The position numbers were made by a program, and so were the translations under genes. DNA of 64,000 nucleotides from Maribellus comscasis (GTDB taxonomy: Bacteria; Bacteroidota; Bacteroidia; Bacteroidales; Prolixibacteraceae), in the NCBI RefSeq assembly GCF_009762775.1, contig NZ_CP046401.1, positions 5,220,001 to 5,284,000 on the forward strand, written 5' to 3'. Under the pieces are notes generated by a model. It had not been told where the DNA came from. It worked only from the letters and a program-made list of their open reading frames with translations, and searched no databases. Shown here one piece after another: positions 54,616 to 62,994 of the stretch (position 1 is the first letter of the stretch; every line of letters begins with the position of its first letter).

Positions 54616-55176
54616 TTACGATTTATTTTGCAAACTGAACTTTGAAATATCCACCACCGATAAAAGGCATTTTTGATCATCTTCCGTAACCACCCCTTCC
54701 ATATATACAGAACACAACGTTTTTTTATCATAACCCAATATTACTTCGCAGAATTCTTTTGCGTTACTGGTGTAAATTTTTTTGAAAAAATTATTAAATA
54801 CAGGCTTTGAATCTTCTGAAATAAAAAGTTTAAAGTTGCTGTCTATTAAACTAAAATGTCGCTCCCCGAGCATTTCAGCACCCATAAAGTTCAACTCGCA
54901 AATGGCTCCATCTGAATCGAGGGTAAAATAGCCCATGGGAGATAAATCGAATAACATGGTATATTTTTTAAGTGCCGTTTCTGCGGTGATGTACGCCAGA
55001 CGCAGCTCCTCATTCTGCATTTCCAGTTCTATCTGGTGTACCTGCAATTCATGAAGGAGTCGTTTTGTATCGGTTTCTTCAGGAATACTCCCCTTCTGTT
55101 GTTTTTCTTTGAGTACTTCTTCCGCTTTTTTGCGCAGTACTTTGGCATTCATAAAATCCATTTCATCGCTAATCAT
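54616..55176 (-). CDS. PAS-domain protein
   Basis: 186 aa: a coiled region (LLHELQVHQIELEMQNEELR) then one PAS domain (about 75-180, FDLSPMGYFTLDSDGAICEL). No kinase or output domain follows, so it is a possible sensory adaptor or a shortened kinase. It overlaps the 3' end of the CheB-CheR gene by 8 nt. Confidence 0.75.
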   Translation of the reverse strand: MISDEMDFMNAKVLRKKAEEVLKEKQQKGSIPEETDTKRLLHELQVHQIELEMQNEELRLAYITAETALKKYTMLFDLSPMGYFTLDSDGAICELNFMGAEMLGERHFSLIDSNFKLFISEDSKPVFNNFFKKIYTSNAKEFCEVILGYDKKTLCSVYMEGVVTEDDQKCLLSVVDISKFSLQNKS

Positions 55177-58087
55177 GACTTAATTTTTTTTTGATAATTA
55201 TTACTTCCAATGGCAATTTCTGATTATTGGAAAGGACATTAGCCGTCCATTCGATTTCCGTTTCAGCAGTACCTGCTATGATTGTCTTCATTTCTATTTT
55301 ATTTTCACCTGCCTGTTTCAGCAGTTGGTTCATTAATTGTTCTGTTTTACGCCGTTCAGGTTCAGGAACAAACAATTTCAAATAATTTTTATTGATAACA
55401 TCATCGTGCTTTATCCCAAAAACTTCTTCTGCAACTGAATTAAACTCCAGTATTTTCCAATCGGTTGATAATTTAATAATTACATCAGGAGATGAATCGA
55501 GTAGCAGGCGATGGAACTGACTGGTTTCGTTTAATTTTTCTTCCGCCTGTTTCAAATCAGAGATATTAATAAATGTGATGACCAGTCCGTCTATCCTGTC
55601 GTCGAACGTGCGATAAGGCATGATGCGCGTTGAAAACCACTTGCCGTCTTTTGTCGGAATTTGTTTCTCAATAAAGATAAGCGTCCTCAAAACTTCAATT
55701 GCATCTTCAGCCAAATCCGGGTAAATGAGTTGGGAAACCTGGTCGGTAAAGGGTCGTCCGATGTCGCTTTTAATAAGTTTAAAGATTTTTGTTGCCTGGT
55801 CGGTAAATCGCCTGATATTTAATTCTTTATCAAGAAATAAGGTGGCAATATCGGTGCTGTTAAGTAAATTTTTCATGTCGTTGTTAACCCGCGAGTAATC
55901 ATCAACTTTCGACTGTAATTCGGCATTAACGGTTTGAAGTTCCTCATTCAGGCTTTGCATTTCCTCTTTCGAGGTGGTCAGTTCCTCATTGGTTGACTGC
56001 AATTCTTCGTTGGTTGATTGCAATTCCTCGTTAGTTGATTTCAACTCTTCCTGCGAAGTTTGCATTTCTTCCAAAATATTCTGTACTTCCTCACGGGTAC
56101 GCTGTAATTCTTCTTCCAGTTCTTTTTCCCTGGTGCTGCCGGCGGCCTGTTTTCCGCTTTTCGAAAGTGTTTTATTTTCAGAAGTTTTGGCAACATCAGT
56201 AAAAATTATCAATACCTTCCCAAATAAAGCCTCTGGCTTATTCACCCACTGAATAGTAACGTTTAATGCGATGGTGCTTCCGTTTGTGCCAATTTTGACA
56301 TTGTGCAAAATCACCGTTTCCTTTTTCATGACTACCCTGCGGAAGGCAATGGCAAAATCGTTTTGAAATCCGGGACGTAGCATGGCAAAAATATTGAGGT
56401 TTGCTTTTCCTACGGCAGGTTCCAGATATTTTCCCGTGCGTCCGCTGATGTATAAAATGTCGCCATTTTCATTTACCAAAACTCCGGCAGGTGAAAATTG
56501 ATTGAGTAACAATTGATCAACATGCGTTTGAATATTCATAATGGGTTTATCGGGTATTTTATTTTCGTTAACAGTAAGTTTTGACCGCGAAAAGGAAGAA
56601 GGAAAATCGAACAATTCGGGGTTCAGGTTCGAATTACCACGTTTGTAAATTTTCAGGCTGGAATATTCGGGTGTAAACAGATGACTTTGAGTCCCCAGTG
56701 TTTCTGAGTTACCCAGCAGCAAAATCCCTTCAGCATTTAGACTGTAAAAAAACAACCCAAGCAATTTTTTTTGCAATTCGGGATCCAAATATATCAGCAG
56801 GTTCCGGCACGAAATAATATCAATGTTGGTAAAAGGCGGGTGCATAATAATGTTGTGCTGTGCAAATACTATGGTTTCCCTGATTTCATTATTTATACGA
56901 TAACCATCATCTGTTTTGGTAAAAAAACGGCTTAATCGTTTTGGCGATACATCTGCTTCTATATTTACCGGGAATATTCCTTTTCTGGCTGTTTCAATAG
57001 CATCGTTATCGAGATCAGTGGCAAAAACCTGTAAAGAGAATCCTCCGTAAGGGTTTATTTTTTCTGCCACTTCCTTAAATACAATGGCTAGTGAATAAGC
57101 TTCTTCACCGGTAGAACATCCGGGTATCCATACTCTTATTGTTGAGGCGGGTTGGTGCTTGCCAACTTTTGCCGGAATAACCTTTTCCTTTAACTTTTCC
57201 CAAACAAGGGTGTCGCGAAAAAAATTCGTAACGCCAATCATCAGTTCCTTAAAAAGAATATGCACCTCATCCGGGTTTTCCTGCAGAAAGTGAACGTATG
57301 AGTTTATTTGATCAATTTTATGTACGCCCATTCGTCTTTCGATACGGCGGTAAACCGTATTCTTTTTATACAACGAAAAGTCGTTTCCGGTGTGTGTACG
57401 CAGTATAATGATAATTTTCTCCAGTGCACTTTTGCTGTCTTTCCCAATAATCCGGTCTGTTTTAACCACCGGTACGTGGTCAAGAAATTCAATTAATTTT
57501 GAATGAATTTCATTCGGCGGAGCAACAACATCAATCAATCCTGAATTAATAGCATTACGCGGCATACTGTCGAATTTTGCCGTTTCTGGTTCCTGCACAA
57601 TGGCAATTCCGTTTTTTTCTTTAATTGCGCCAATTCCAATACTGCCGTCGGAACCCATTCCTGAGAGAATAATACCAACTGCGCTATCCCTCTGATCATC
57701 GGCCAGTGAACGCAGAAAAAAATCGATGGGAAGGCGCATTCCCCTTGCTTCAATAGGTTCAAACAGATACAGTAATCCTTTTAAAATCGACATGCTTTTA
57801 TTGGGTGGAATAACATATACACAGTTGGGTTTCACTTTCATTTTATCTTCCACCTGGAAAACTTTATTTTTGGAGACCCGTTGAAGCAGTTCAGGAAGCA
57901 TGCCTTTATGTGTAGGATCCAAATGCTGAATGACCACATATGCCATACCACTGTTTTCAGGTACCTCTCCAAATAGTTGTTCCAGCGCTTCCAATCCTCC
58001 GGCCGATGCACCAATTCCAATTATTGGAAACTTCTCCTGATTTTTCTTAAGGGATGAAACAACTGGTTCTGTTTTTTCTGTTTTCAA
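55169..58087 (-). CDS. CheB-CheR-PAS fusion protein
   Basis: 972 aa. CheB methylesterase (about 20-200; Ser in GIGASAGGLEALEQ, His in QHLDPTHKGML, Asp in GMGSDGS) without a receiver domain. Then CheR methyltransferase (about 215-480; SAM site PGCSTGEEAY, and DIISCRNLLIYLD), PAS, a long heptad coil of repeated EELQSTNEEL units (about 655-740) and two PAS domains. Such proteins signal in stress or light pathways rather than chemotaxis; no receptor or flagellar genes are seen. Forms an operon with the PAS gene. Confidence 0.92.
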   Translation of the reverse strand: MKTEKTEPVVSSLKKNQEKFPIIGIGASAGGLEALEQLFGEVPENSGMAYVVIQHLDPTHKGMLPELLQRVSKNKVFQVEDKMKVKPNCVYVIPPNKSMSILKGLLYLFEPIEARGMRLPIDFFLRSLADDQRDSAVGIILSGMGSDGSIGIGAIKEKNGIAIVQEPETAKFDSMPRNAINSGLIDVVAPPNEIHSKLIEFLDHVPVVKTDRIIGKDSKSALEKIIIILRTHTGNDFSLYKKNTVYRRIERRMGVHKIDQINSYVHFLQENPDEVHILFKELMIGVTNFFRDTLVWEKLKEKVIPAKVGKHQPASTIRVWIPGCSTGEEAYSLAIVFKEVAEKINPYGGFSLQVFATDLDNDAIETARKGIFPVNIEADVSPKRLSRFFTKTDDGYRINNEIRETIVFAQHNIIMHPPFTNIDIISCRNLLIYLDPELQKKLLGLFFYSLNAEGILLLGNSETLGTQSHLFTPEYSSLKIYKRGNSNLNPELFDFPSSFSRSKLTVNENKIPDKPIMNIQTHVDQLLLNQFSPAGVLVNENGDILYISGRTGKYLEPAVGKANLNIFAMLRPGFQNDFAIAFRRVVMKKETVILHNVKIGTNGSTIALNVTIQWVNKPEALFGKVLIIFTDVAKTSENKTLSKSGKQAAGSTREKELEEELQRTREEVQNILEEMQTSQEELKSTNEELQSTNEELQSTNEELTTSKEEMQSLNEELQTVNAELQSKVDDYSRVNNDMKNLLNSTDIATLFLDKELNIRRFTDQATKIFKLIKSDIGRPFTDQVSQLIYPDLAEDAIEVLRTLIFIEKQIPTKDGKWFSTRIMPYRTFDDRIDGLVITFINISDLKQAEEKLNETSQFHRLLLDSSPDVIIKLSTDWKILEFNSVAEEVFGIKHDDVINKNYLKLFVPEPERRKTEQLMNQLLKQAGENKIEMKTIIAGTAETEIEWTANVLSNNQKLPLEVIIIKKKLSHD

Positions 58088-58283
58088 ATTTTAACTTTCT
58101 TATAATTTACTAAGTTATGAATTAGTCTGAAACTGACAGCAAAACCGCTTGCCAAACTAACTCTTCAAAAAAGTGAGGGCAATTCAACGCTTACTGTTCC
58201 GGAAAAAGTGAGAAATAGGATTAAGACCATTTTGAAAATAATGTAATTTGACTGTTAATTTTGTTCAATTAATGATGACCAGA

Positions 58284-58451
58284 CTATTCTTGATTTGATT
58301 CCATTTCCGTCTGACTGTTTTCACTATTATCTTGTCTGTGAACTGAACCGGCCAACCACCTTCTTCCACCTATTAATAGAAACACTAGTATTACAATAAC
58401 AGCTAAAATAAAATATAGACCCATTTCCTTCGACGAAAGTCTTTTCTGCAT
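58284..58451 (-). CDS. 55-aa membrane microprotein under promoter E
   Basis: MQKRLSSKEMGLYFILAVIV start, one membrane helix (about 12-30), then basic GGRRW and a polar tail. No family recognised. Promoter copy E ends 26 nt upstream. Short but well placed. Confidence 0.6.
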   Translation of the reverse strand: MQKRLSSKEMGLYFILAVIVILVFLLIGGRRWLAGSVHRQDNSENSQTEMESNQE

Positions 58452-58476
58452 CTTTTTTTAATGAATTATTCGGGTA

Positions 58477-58542
58477 CTAAAATAGAATGTCAGGACAGTA
58501 ATTTTGTTACACAACTCCGTGAAAAATTTACACAATTCACAC
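58477..58542 (-). promoter_or_regulatory. Stress-island promoter element, copy E
   Basis: On the - strand: GTGTGAATTGTGTAA (58542-58528), 12 nt, GTTGTGTAAC (58515-58506), 21 nt, TATTTTAG (58484-58477). Divergent from copy F, 94 bp away. Confidence 0.75.
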
Positions 58543-58635
58543 TTTTCTGCAGAGATGTTGGAGTGCAGATGCTTTGTTTCTGTATTTATTTCGCTTGGTT
58601 TTAAGTTTTCAAACTAAAGAAAATGTTATTCGAAT

Positions 58636-58701
58636 GTGTGAATGATGTAACTTAATTTGAAGGTTGTGTAACATTTCATCGGTCAAGGAAGCCTACCTTT
58701 A
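58636..58701 (+). promoter_or_regulatory. Stress-island promoter element, copy F
   Basis: GTGTGAATGATGTAA at 58636-58650, 12 nt, GTTGTGTAAC at 58663-58672, 21 nt, TACCTTTA at 58694-58701. The only strong + strand copy besides A. Drives the 58747 gene and the sugar transferase behind it. Confidence 0.8.
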
Positions 58702-58746
58702 TTCCACAAATAGTTAAGAAAACAAACATTTCTAACCTGGGATAAA

Positions 58747-58923
58747 ATGGCAGATTTTGAAAAAAAATTGAAGAAAATAAGCGTGAAGGATTTACGGGAA
58801 GCTATTCCAGAAGTGGATATTATGAAGCTCAGAAGCCATCTTGATATTATTTATAGTTCAAACGTTGCGATATTAAACAGTCGCAATGTTCCCACAAAAA
58901 AAATATTCCCAAATCATGTTTAA
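58747..58923 (+). CDS. 58-aa small protein upstream of sugar transferase
   Basis: ATG 58747 to TAA 58923. Charged, helical (MADFEKKLKKISVKDLREAI). No family recognised. Its last codons overlap the transferase start by 8 nt, so translation is coupled. Lies 46 nt after promoter F -7 box. Confidence 0.55.
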   Translation: MADFEKKLKKISVKDLREAIPEVDIMKLRSHLDIIYSSNVAILNSRNVPTKKIFPNHV

Positions 58924-60334
58924 AAAACGTGAATACACGCTTGAAAAGCTAAGTATAATTTTTCAGGTGATGCTAAGCATCGCTTGTTTTAGTTTTGTTT
59001 GGTGGTTTGAGATATCTTCATCAAAAGCGCACATAGAATCGGTTAATGAATTAAGAAATTCTTTGGTAGTAATAGCAGTCGTATGGTTGTTTCTGCTAAG
59101 TTTATTTAAATCAGGCAAGATAGATCAGTCAATTAGTTATTTCCCCTTAATTGTGGCTTATATGAAACCTGTTTTAACTGGCGTATTGTCCTTATATATT
59201 TTTAACATCTTTTTTGGCTATTCTGCATTGGGAGTAAAGAACCTGGTCATATTTGGCACATTTAATTTATTCGTTTTAATCACCTATAAGAAATCATTTT
59301 TCACGGTGATGCGCTTTTTTACAAAAAAGCGTGATTACAATGTTCGACGGTTATTGATAGTTGCTGATGAGGGTTCATCTGAATATATTGAAAAAATTAT
59401 CCGCGCAAAAGATTGACGTTACAATATCCATGGCATTATGACCAATTGCAAGGATACAGAAGAAAAGTACAAAAACAGATTCAAAATTATTTCTGAAAGC
59501 AAAAAACTGGATGAATTGTTTCGTGAAGAAACCATCGATGAATTAATTTATTGCAAAGCAAAAAATAATCAGCATGAAATACGCAACTATATCTCTAATT
59601 GTGCAGAAGTTGGTATTTCTTTTCATCATTTTAATGAAACGGCTCAGAGTGAAAACGGAATTCAAAGTAAATTACTTTCTTTTCGCTTAATTGACCAATT
59701 GCCATTAGTAACCTACAAGAATACACCCGACAACTATTTAGGATTAAAAATGAAAATCGCCTTTGACTTCCTGTTTAGCTTTACAGTAATTATATTGGGT
59801 TTTCCAATCTTTTTAATGATTGCCTTCGCCATCCAGCTTGAGGGTAGTGGCCCGGTCTTTTTCAAGCAGGAGCGGATTGGTTTGAATGGTCGCCGCTTTT
59901 TATGTTTTAAATTTCGTACAATGGCTGTCGGTTCGGAAGCGCTTCAAGCCTCATTGTTGGGGCAAAATGAACAGGATGGCCCTGTTTTCAAAATCGCAAA
60001 TGATCCCCGGGTTACGCGTATAGGAAGGTTTCTGAGAAAGACTTCACTTGATGAATTACCTCAGTTTGTAAACATATTAAGGGGAGAGATGTCAGTAGTT
60101 GGACCACGGCCTCCAATACCCACGGAAGTAGAAAAATATGAACAGTGGCAAAAAAGGCGATTAAGTATGAAGCCAGGAATTACCTGTACCTGGCAGGTTT
60201 CACGAAGAAATAATATTTCATTTGAACAATGGATGAGATTGGATTTGGAATACATTGATAACTGGTCATTAACGAATGATTTTCTCATAGTTTTTAAAAC
60301 TATTAAAACAGTAATTACTGCAACCGGAAGATGA
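58916..60334 (+). pseudogene. Polyprenyl-phosphate sugar-1-phosphate transferase (WcaJ-like), split by TGA
   Basis: First part (58916-59416): membrane segments and a CoA-binding-like domain, ending IIRAKD and TGA at 59414. The same frame continues RYNIHGIMT into 59438-60334, with the bacterial sugar transferase catalytic region (FKQERIGLNGRRFLCFKFRT, then DELPQFVNILRGEMSVVGPR). A TGG-to-TGA change (Trp to stop) is the only break in a normal 472-aa protein. A restart at ATG 59438 would give the catalytic half with one membrane helix, so partial activity is conceivable. Confidence 0.82.
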
Positions 60335-60481
60335 GCAGGGAACATAAAAGTTAAATGCGAATCGATGTCGGTTTTATCCAATCACTTCTTATTGAATCAA
60401 AAATTTATTTTTTCATCTAACCAACAACAGGTTATTTATTCAAATGTTCTGGTTCCGAAGAACTGAAAATATCCAGGGACT

Positions 60482-60518
60482 GAGTGGGTAATATAATTTT
60501 AGTTGAAAGTTATGTAGT
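60482..60518 (+). promoter_or_regulatory. Degenerate stress-island element, copy J
   Basis: GAGTGGGTAATATAA (60482-60496), 12 nt, GTTATGTAGT (60509-60518): 10 of 14 defined positions match in the distal half and 9 of 10 in the proximal half, spacing exact. No -7 box at 20-21 nt; TAGTTTTA occurs 33 nt after. Upstream of the OmpA-family gene. Confidence 0.45.
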
Positions 60519-60610
60519 ATTTCGTTTTTATTTCATGAAAACGAAGCGATGTAGTTTTATTTTTTAGTCTTTAGAGAGATTCTGATTTAAACAATTAAAC
60601 AGTTAATAAT

Positions 60611-61281
60611 ATGAAAGAGAGAAAAATAGTTTTATCTGTAGTTTTAAGCGCAGTTTTTATCTTTACCGGCTGTGCCATGTGGGATAAAACAACAAAAGGG
60701 ACTTTAGAAGGAACTGTTGCCAGCGACTCTGCAGGTCCGGTAATTAGCCGTGCTTCGGACAGTAATGCGTTGAAGTCAATAACAGAAGCGGCCGTTGGCG
60801 GAGCCTCCGGCGCTGTAATTGGCCGGCAGATGGATAAACAGGCAGAGGAAATTAACCAAACAGTGCCCGATGTAAAAGTTGAACGTGTAGGCGAAGGCAT
60901 TGCAGTGGAATTCAACAACAACGTGTTGTTTGCGTTAGACAAATCGAACTTGTCAGACGGTGAAAAATTATCCTGGACAAACTGGTTGTTGTATTGGATA
61001 GTTATCCTGATACCAATATTGAAGTTCAGGGGCATACCGATAGCAAAGGAAGTGAGATTTACAATCAGAACTTATCAGAACAACGGGCCGCCACCATTTC
61101 CGGGTACCTGTATGTTAAGGGTATTGCTTATAACCGTTTAACAATTAAGGGATTTGGCGAAAATGTACCAAAATACTCAAACGATACATCAAAAGGTCAG
61201 ACACAAAATAGCAGGGTCGAATTTATGATTACAGCAAATGAAAAAATGAAGGCTGATGCCCAACAAAATGCTGTAGACTAA
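60611..61281 (+). pseudogene. OmpA-family lipoprotein with glycine zipper, frameshifted
   Basis: Signal/lipobox FIFTGCAMW (Cys about 20), a Gly-rich segment (AAVGGASGAVIGRQMDKQAEE) and an OmpA peptidoglycan-binding domain start (NNNVLFALDKSNLSDGEK). At the A5 run 60965-60969 the frame is lost. In the +1 frame the domain continues as LDSYPDTNIEVQGHTDSKGS and SRVEFMITANEKMK to 61281. One extra A restores the 222-aa protein. Deletion or homopolymer misread. Confidence 0.85.
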
Positions 61282-61283
61282 TT

Positions 61284-61841
61284 TTACATTTTAAGTTCGT
61301 TATTCCTGTCATTTCTGTTGTTCCTGAAGAAGGAAGGGGTTAAACCGGTAACTTTTTTAAACTGAGTGGATAAATGAGCTACACTACTGAAATGCATTTT
61401 GAAAGCAATGTCGCTAAGGTTTATATCTGAATAAATGAGCAGTTCTTTTACACGTTCAATTCGTTGGGCAATAATATACTTTTCAATGGTAATATTTTCC
61501 TTTGCTGAGAAGATAGTGCTAAGAGAGTTGTAACTAATATTTACTTTTTCGCTGATAAAATTGGAATAATCTGGTTTTATGTGATCGCCAGTGAGATAAA
61601 CTAATTGATAAACCGCATCCTTAATTTTTGCAACAAGTTGACTTCTTTTATCCACCAAAATTTTTAACCCCAATTTTTTGAGGGCTGAATCGAACAATTG
61701 TAATTTCTCGCCGGAAATATCCCCTTCAAATTCAATTTCACCCAGTTCCACTGTAATGTTCTGAAGACCCAGTTTATCCATTTCTTGCTTCACCAGTATT
61801 TTACACCGGCGACTTTCCATATTTTTAATTTTTAGAATCAT
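61284..61841 (-). CDS. AraC-type regulator, HMA-like domain without Cys pair
   Basis: 185 aa, paralogue of the 34584 gene over its full length. The N-terminal motif is NMESRRCKILV, so the first Cys of the CxxC pair is lost and metal binding is unlikely. The C-terminal AraC domain (INLSDIAFKMHFSSVAHLST, then TGLTPSFFR) is intact. Promoter copy G is directly upstream, so autoregulation or cross-regulation is likely. Converges with the OmpA gene, 2 nt apart. Confidence 0.85.
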   Translation of the reverse strand: MILKIKNMESRRCKILVKQEMDKLGLQNITVELGEIEFEGDISGEKLQLFDSALKKLGLKILVDKRSQLVAKIKDAVYQLVYLTGDHIKPDYSNFISEKVNISYNSLSTIFSAKENITIEKYIIAQRIERVKELLIYSDINLSDIAFKMHFSSVAHLSTQFKKVTGLTPSFFRNNRNDRNNELKM

Positions 61842-61911
61842 TCAGATTGCATTTTAGTATGCTGTGCTATTCGGGTTTATCATATTTCCAATAGATGCCA
61901 GTAACCCAATA

Positions 61912-61977
61912 TAAAATTATTGCATTTACCTTTTTAAGTCGTTACACAATTCTTTATAAAAGTTACATTATTCACAC
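61912..61977 (-). promoter_or_regulatory. Stress-island promoter element, copy G
   Basis: On the - strand: GTGTGAATAATGTAA (61977-61963), 12 nt, ATTGTGTAAC (61950-61941), 21 nt, TAATTTTA (61919-61912). Drives the AraC-type gene at 61841. Confidence 0.8.
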
Positions 61978-62071
61978 ATTCCGATTGTTTTATGAGTACA
62001 ATTCAGGAGAATGATTCGTTTCCCAAAAGAAGCAATACGGTTTTTATGTATTTACAAAGGCAGTCTGTTGT

Positions 62072-62110
62072 TAAAAAAATAAACACCGTACTCTTTGCAG
62101 GGCACGGTGT
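62072..62110 (-). terminator. Intrinsic terminator downstream of sigma-factor remnant
   Basis: ACACCGT (62083-62089) and ACGGTGT (62104-62110), loop 14 nt. On the - strand followed by TTATTTTTTT. The hairpin resembles the one after the OmpA gene at 62.95 kb. Confidence 0.7.
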
Positions 62111-62150
62111 GGAAGCCTTTCTGTCAATAAAATTTTATTGATATAAAAGC

Positions 62151-62669
62151 TTATATATTTCCTGTAAACCAGGCGAAAGAATTACTTCGATACTTCGAGC
62201 AATTCATCGACAATTGGTTCGCAAAATTACGGCTAAGCTGGTGAAGTACTTTATCAATTCTGTTTTTATATACGTTTTGATTAAACGACAATCTTGATAT
62301 CCAAAAATATTCTGTAATTGCCTGGAATATTGATTGATCAATCCACTTGGAAGCAAAGGTCTTAAAATTGAATTCTTGTGAACTAACCAACCGGTTGGCC
62401 GCTGATATCAGTCCCAGATTTCCTTCAAGTATTAAATCACGTAAACTTAAACCCAATTCTTGGTATTGCTTTGCAATTGATACAACAAGTCCAAGATTTG
62501 CTTCAACCAGCTCTTTTAATGCATCCGTATCGTTTTCACCAATACGCTGTATAAGTTCATTTTCCTTTTCAGCATCTATCTGTTTTATTTCACTAATAAA
62601 TTGCAAATAAACTTCCAACGAGATTTGATTTTGTGAATTATTTTGATAGGTATTTTTCAATTGTCCCAT
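62151..62669 (-). pseudogene. Sigma-70-family factor, truncated and fused to ompA 3' end
   Basis: 172 aa. Regions 1.2 and 2 are present (LVEANLGLVVSIAKQYQELG, then LILEGNLGLISAANR and FKTFASKWIDQSIFQAI), but regions 3 and 4 are missing. From about 62230 the frame degenerates (a shifted frame still reads EPIVDELLEVSK, sigma-like). The last 50-60 bp (62136-62192) are a near copy of the 3' end of the OmpA gene at 62996-63052, here out of frame. So a deletion joined a sigma gene to an ompA copy. Promoter copy H is intact. -35 recognition is not possible for this product. Confidence 0.8.
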
Positions 62670-62689
62670 ACAGAATAGTTTTAACTATT

Positions 62690-62754
62690 CAAATTTTGTT
62701 TATTCTGCTTAACTTGAGTTACACAATTCTTTCAATAATTTACATTATTCACAC
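62690..62754 (-). promoter_or_regulatory. Stress-island promoter element, copy H
   Basis: On the - strand: GTGTGAATAATGTAA (62754-62740), 12 nt, ATTGTGTAAC (62727-62718), 20 nt, AAAATTTG (62697-62690). Drives the sigma gene (start 62669). The 62755-62936 remainder of this gap holds no gene I can support; its first 45 bp resemble the region upstream of copy G. Confidence 0.75.
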
Positions 62755-62936
62755 ATTTCTATTGTATTATGAGGTCATTCAGAAATATGATTCGTTTCCA
62801 GAAATACAGTCAGGTCTTTCTGAAATTTGTACAACCGGATTGTTAGTTTATGAGTATTTTAAGGACAACCCCATAGGAAGCATTAGTTAACTTTCTTTTT
62901 AAAGCTCCCAAAAGATTTAATGAAATTGTTTATAAT

Positions 62937-62966
62937 AAAAAAAAACGCACTCTTCACTGAGTACGG
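62937..62966 (-). terminator. Intrinsic terminator of OmpA gene
   Basis: On the - strand ACTC-AGTGAA-GAGT within CCGTACTC...GAGTGCG, followed by a run of T (62945-62937). Downstream of the stop at 62995. Confidence 0.65.
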
Positions 62967-62994
62967 TTTTGTAACTTTTGATCGGTAAAAGTCA

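Noticed and set aside
59414..59416. TGA read as tryptophan or selenocysteine
   Set aside because: Other genes in the window use TGA as a normal stop, and no SECIS-like hairpin follows; a nonsense mutation is simpler.
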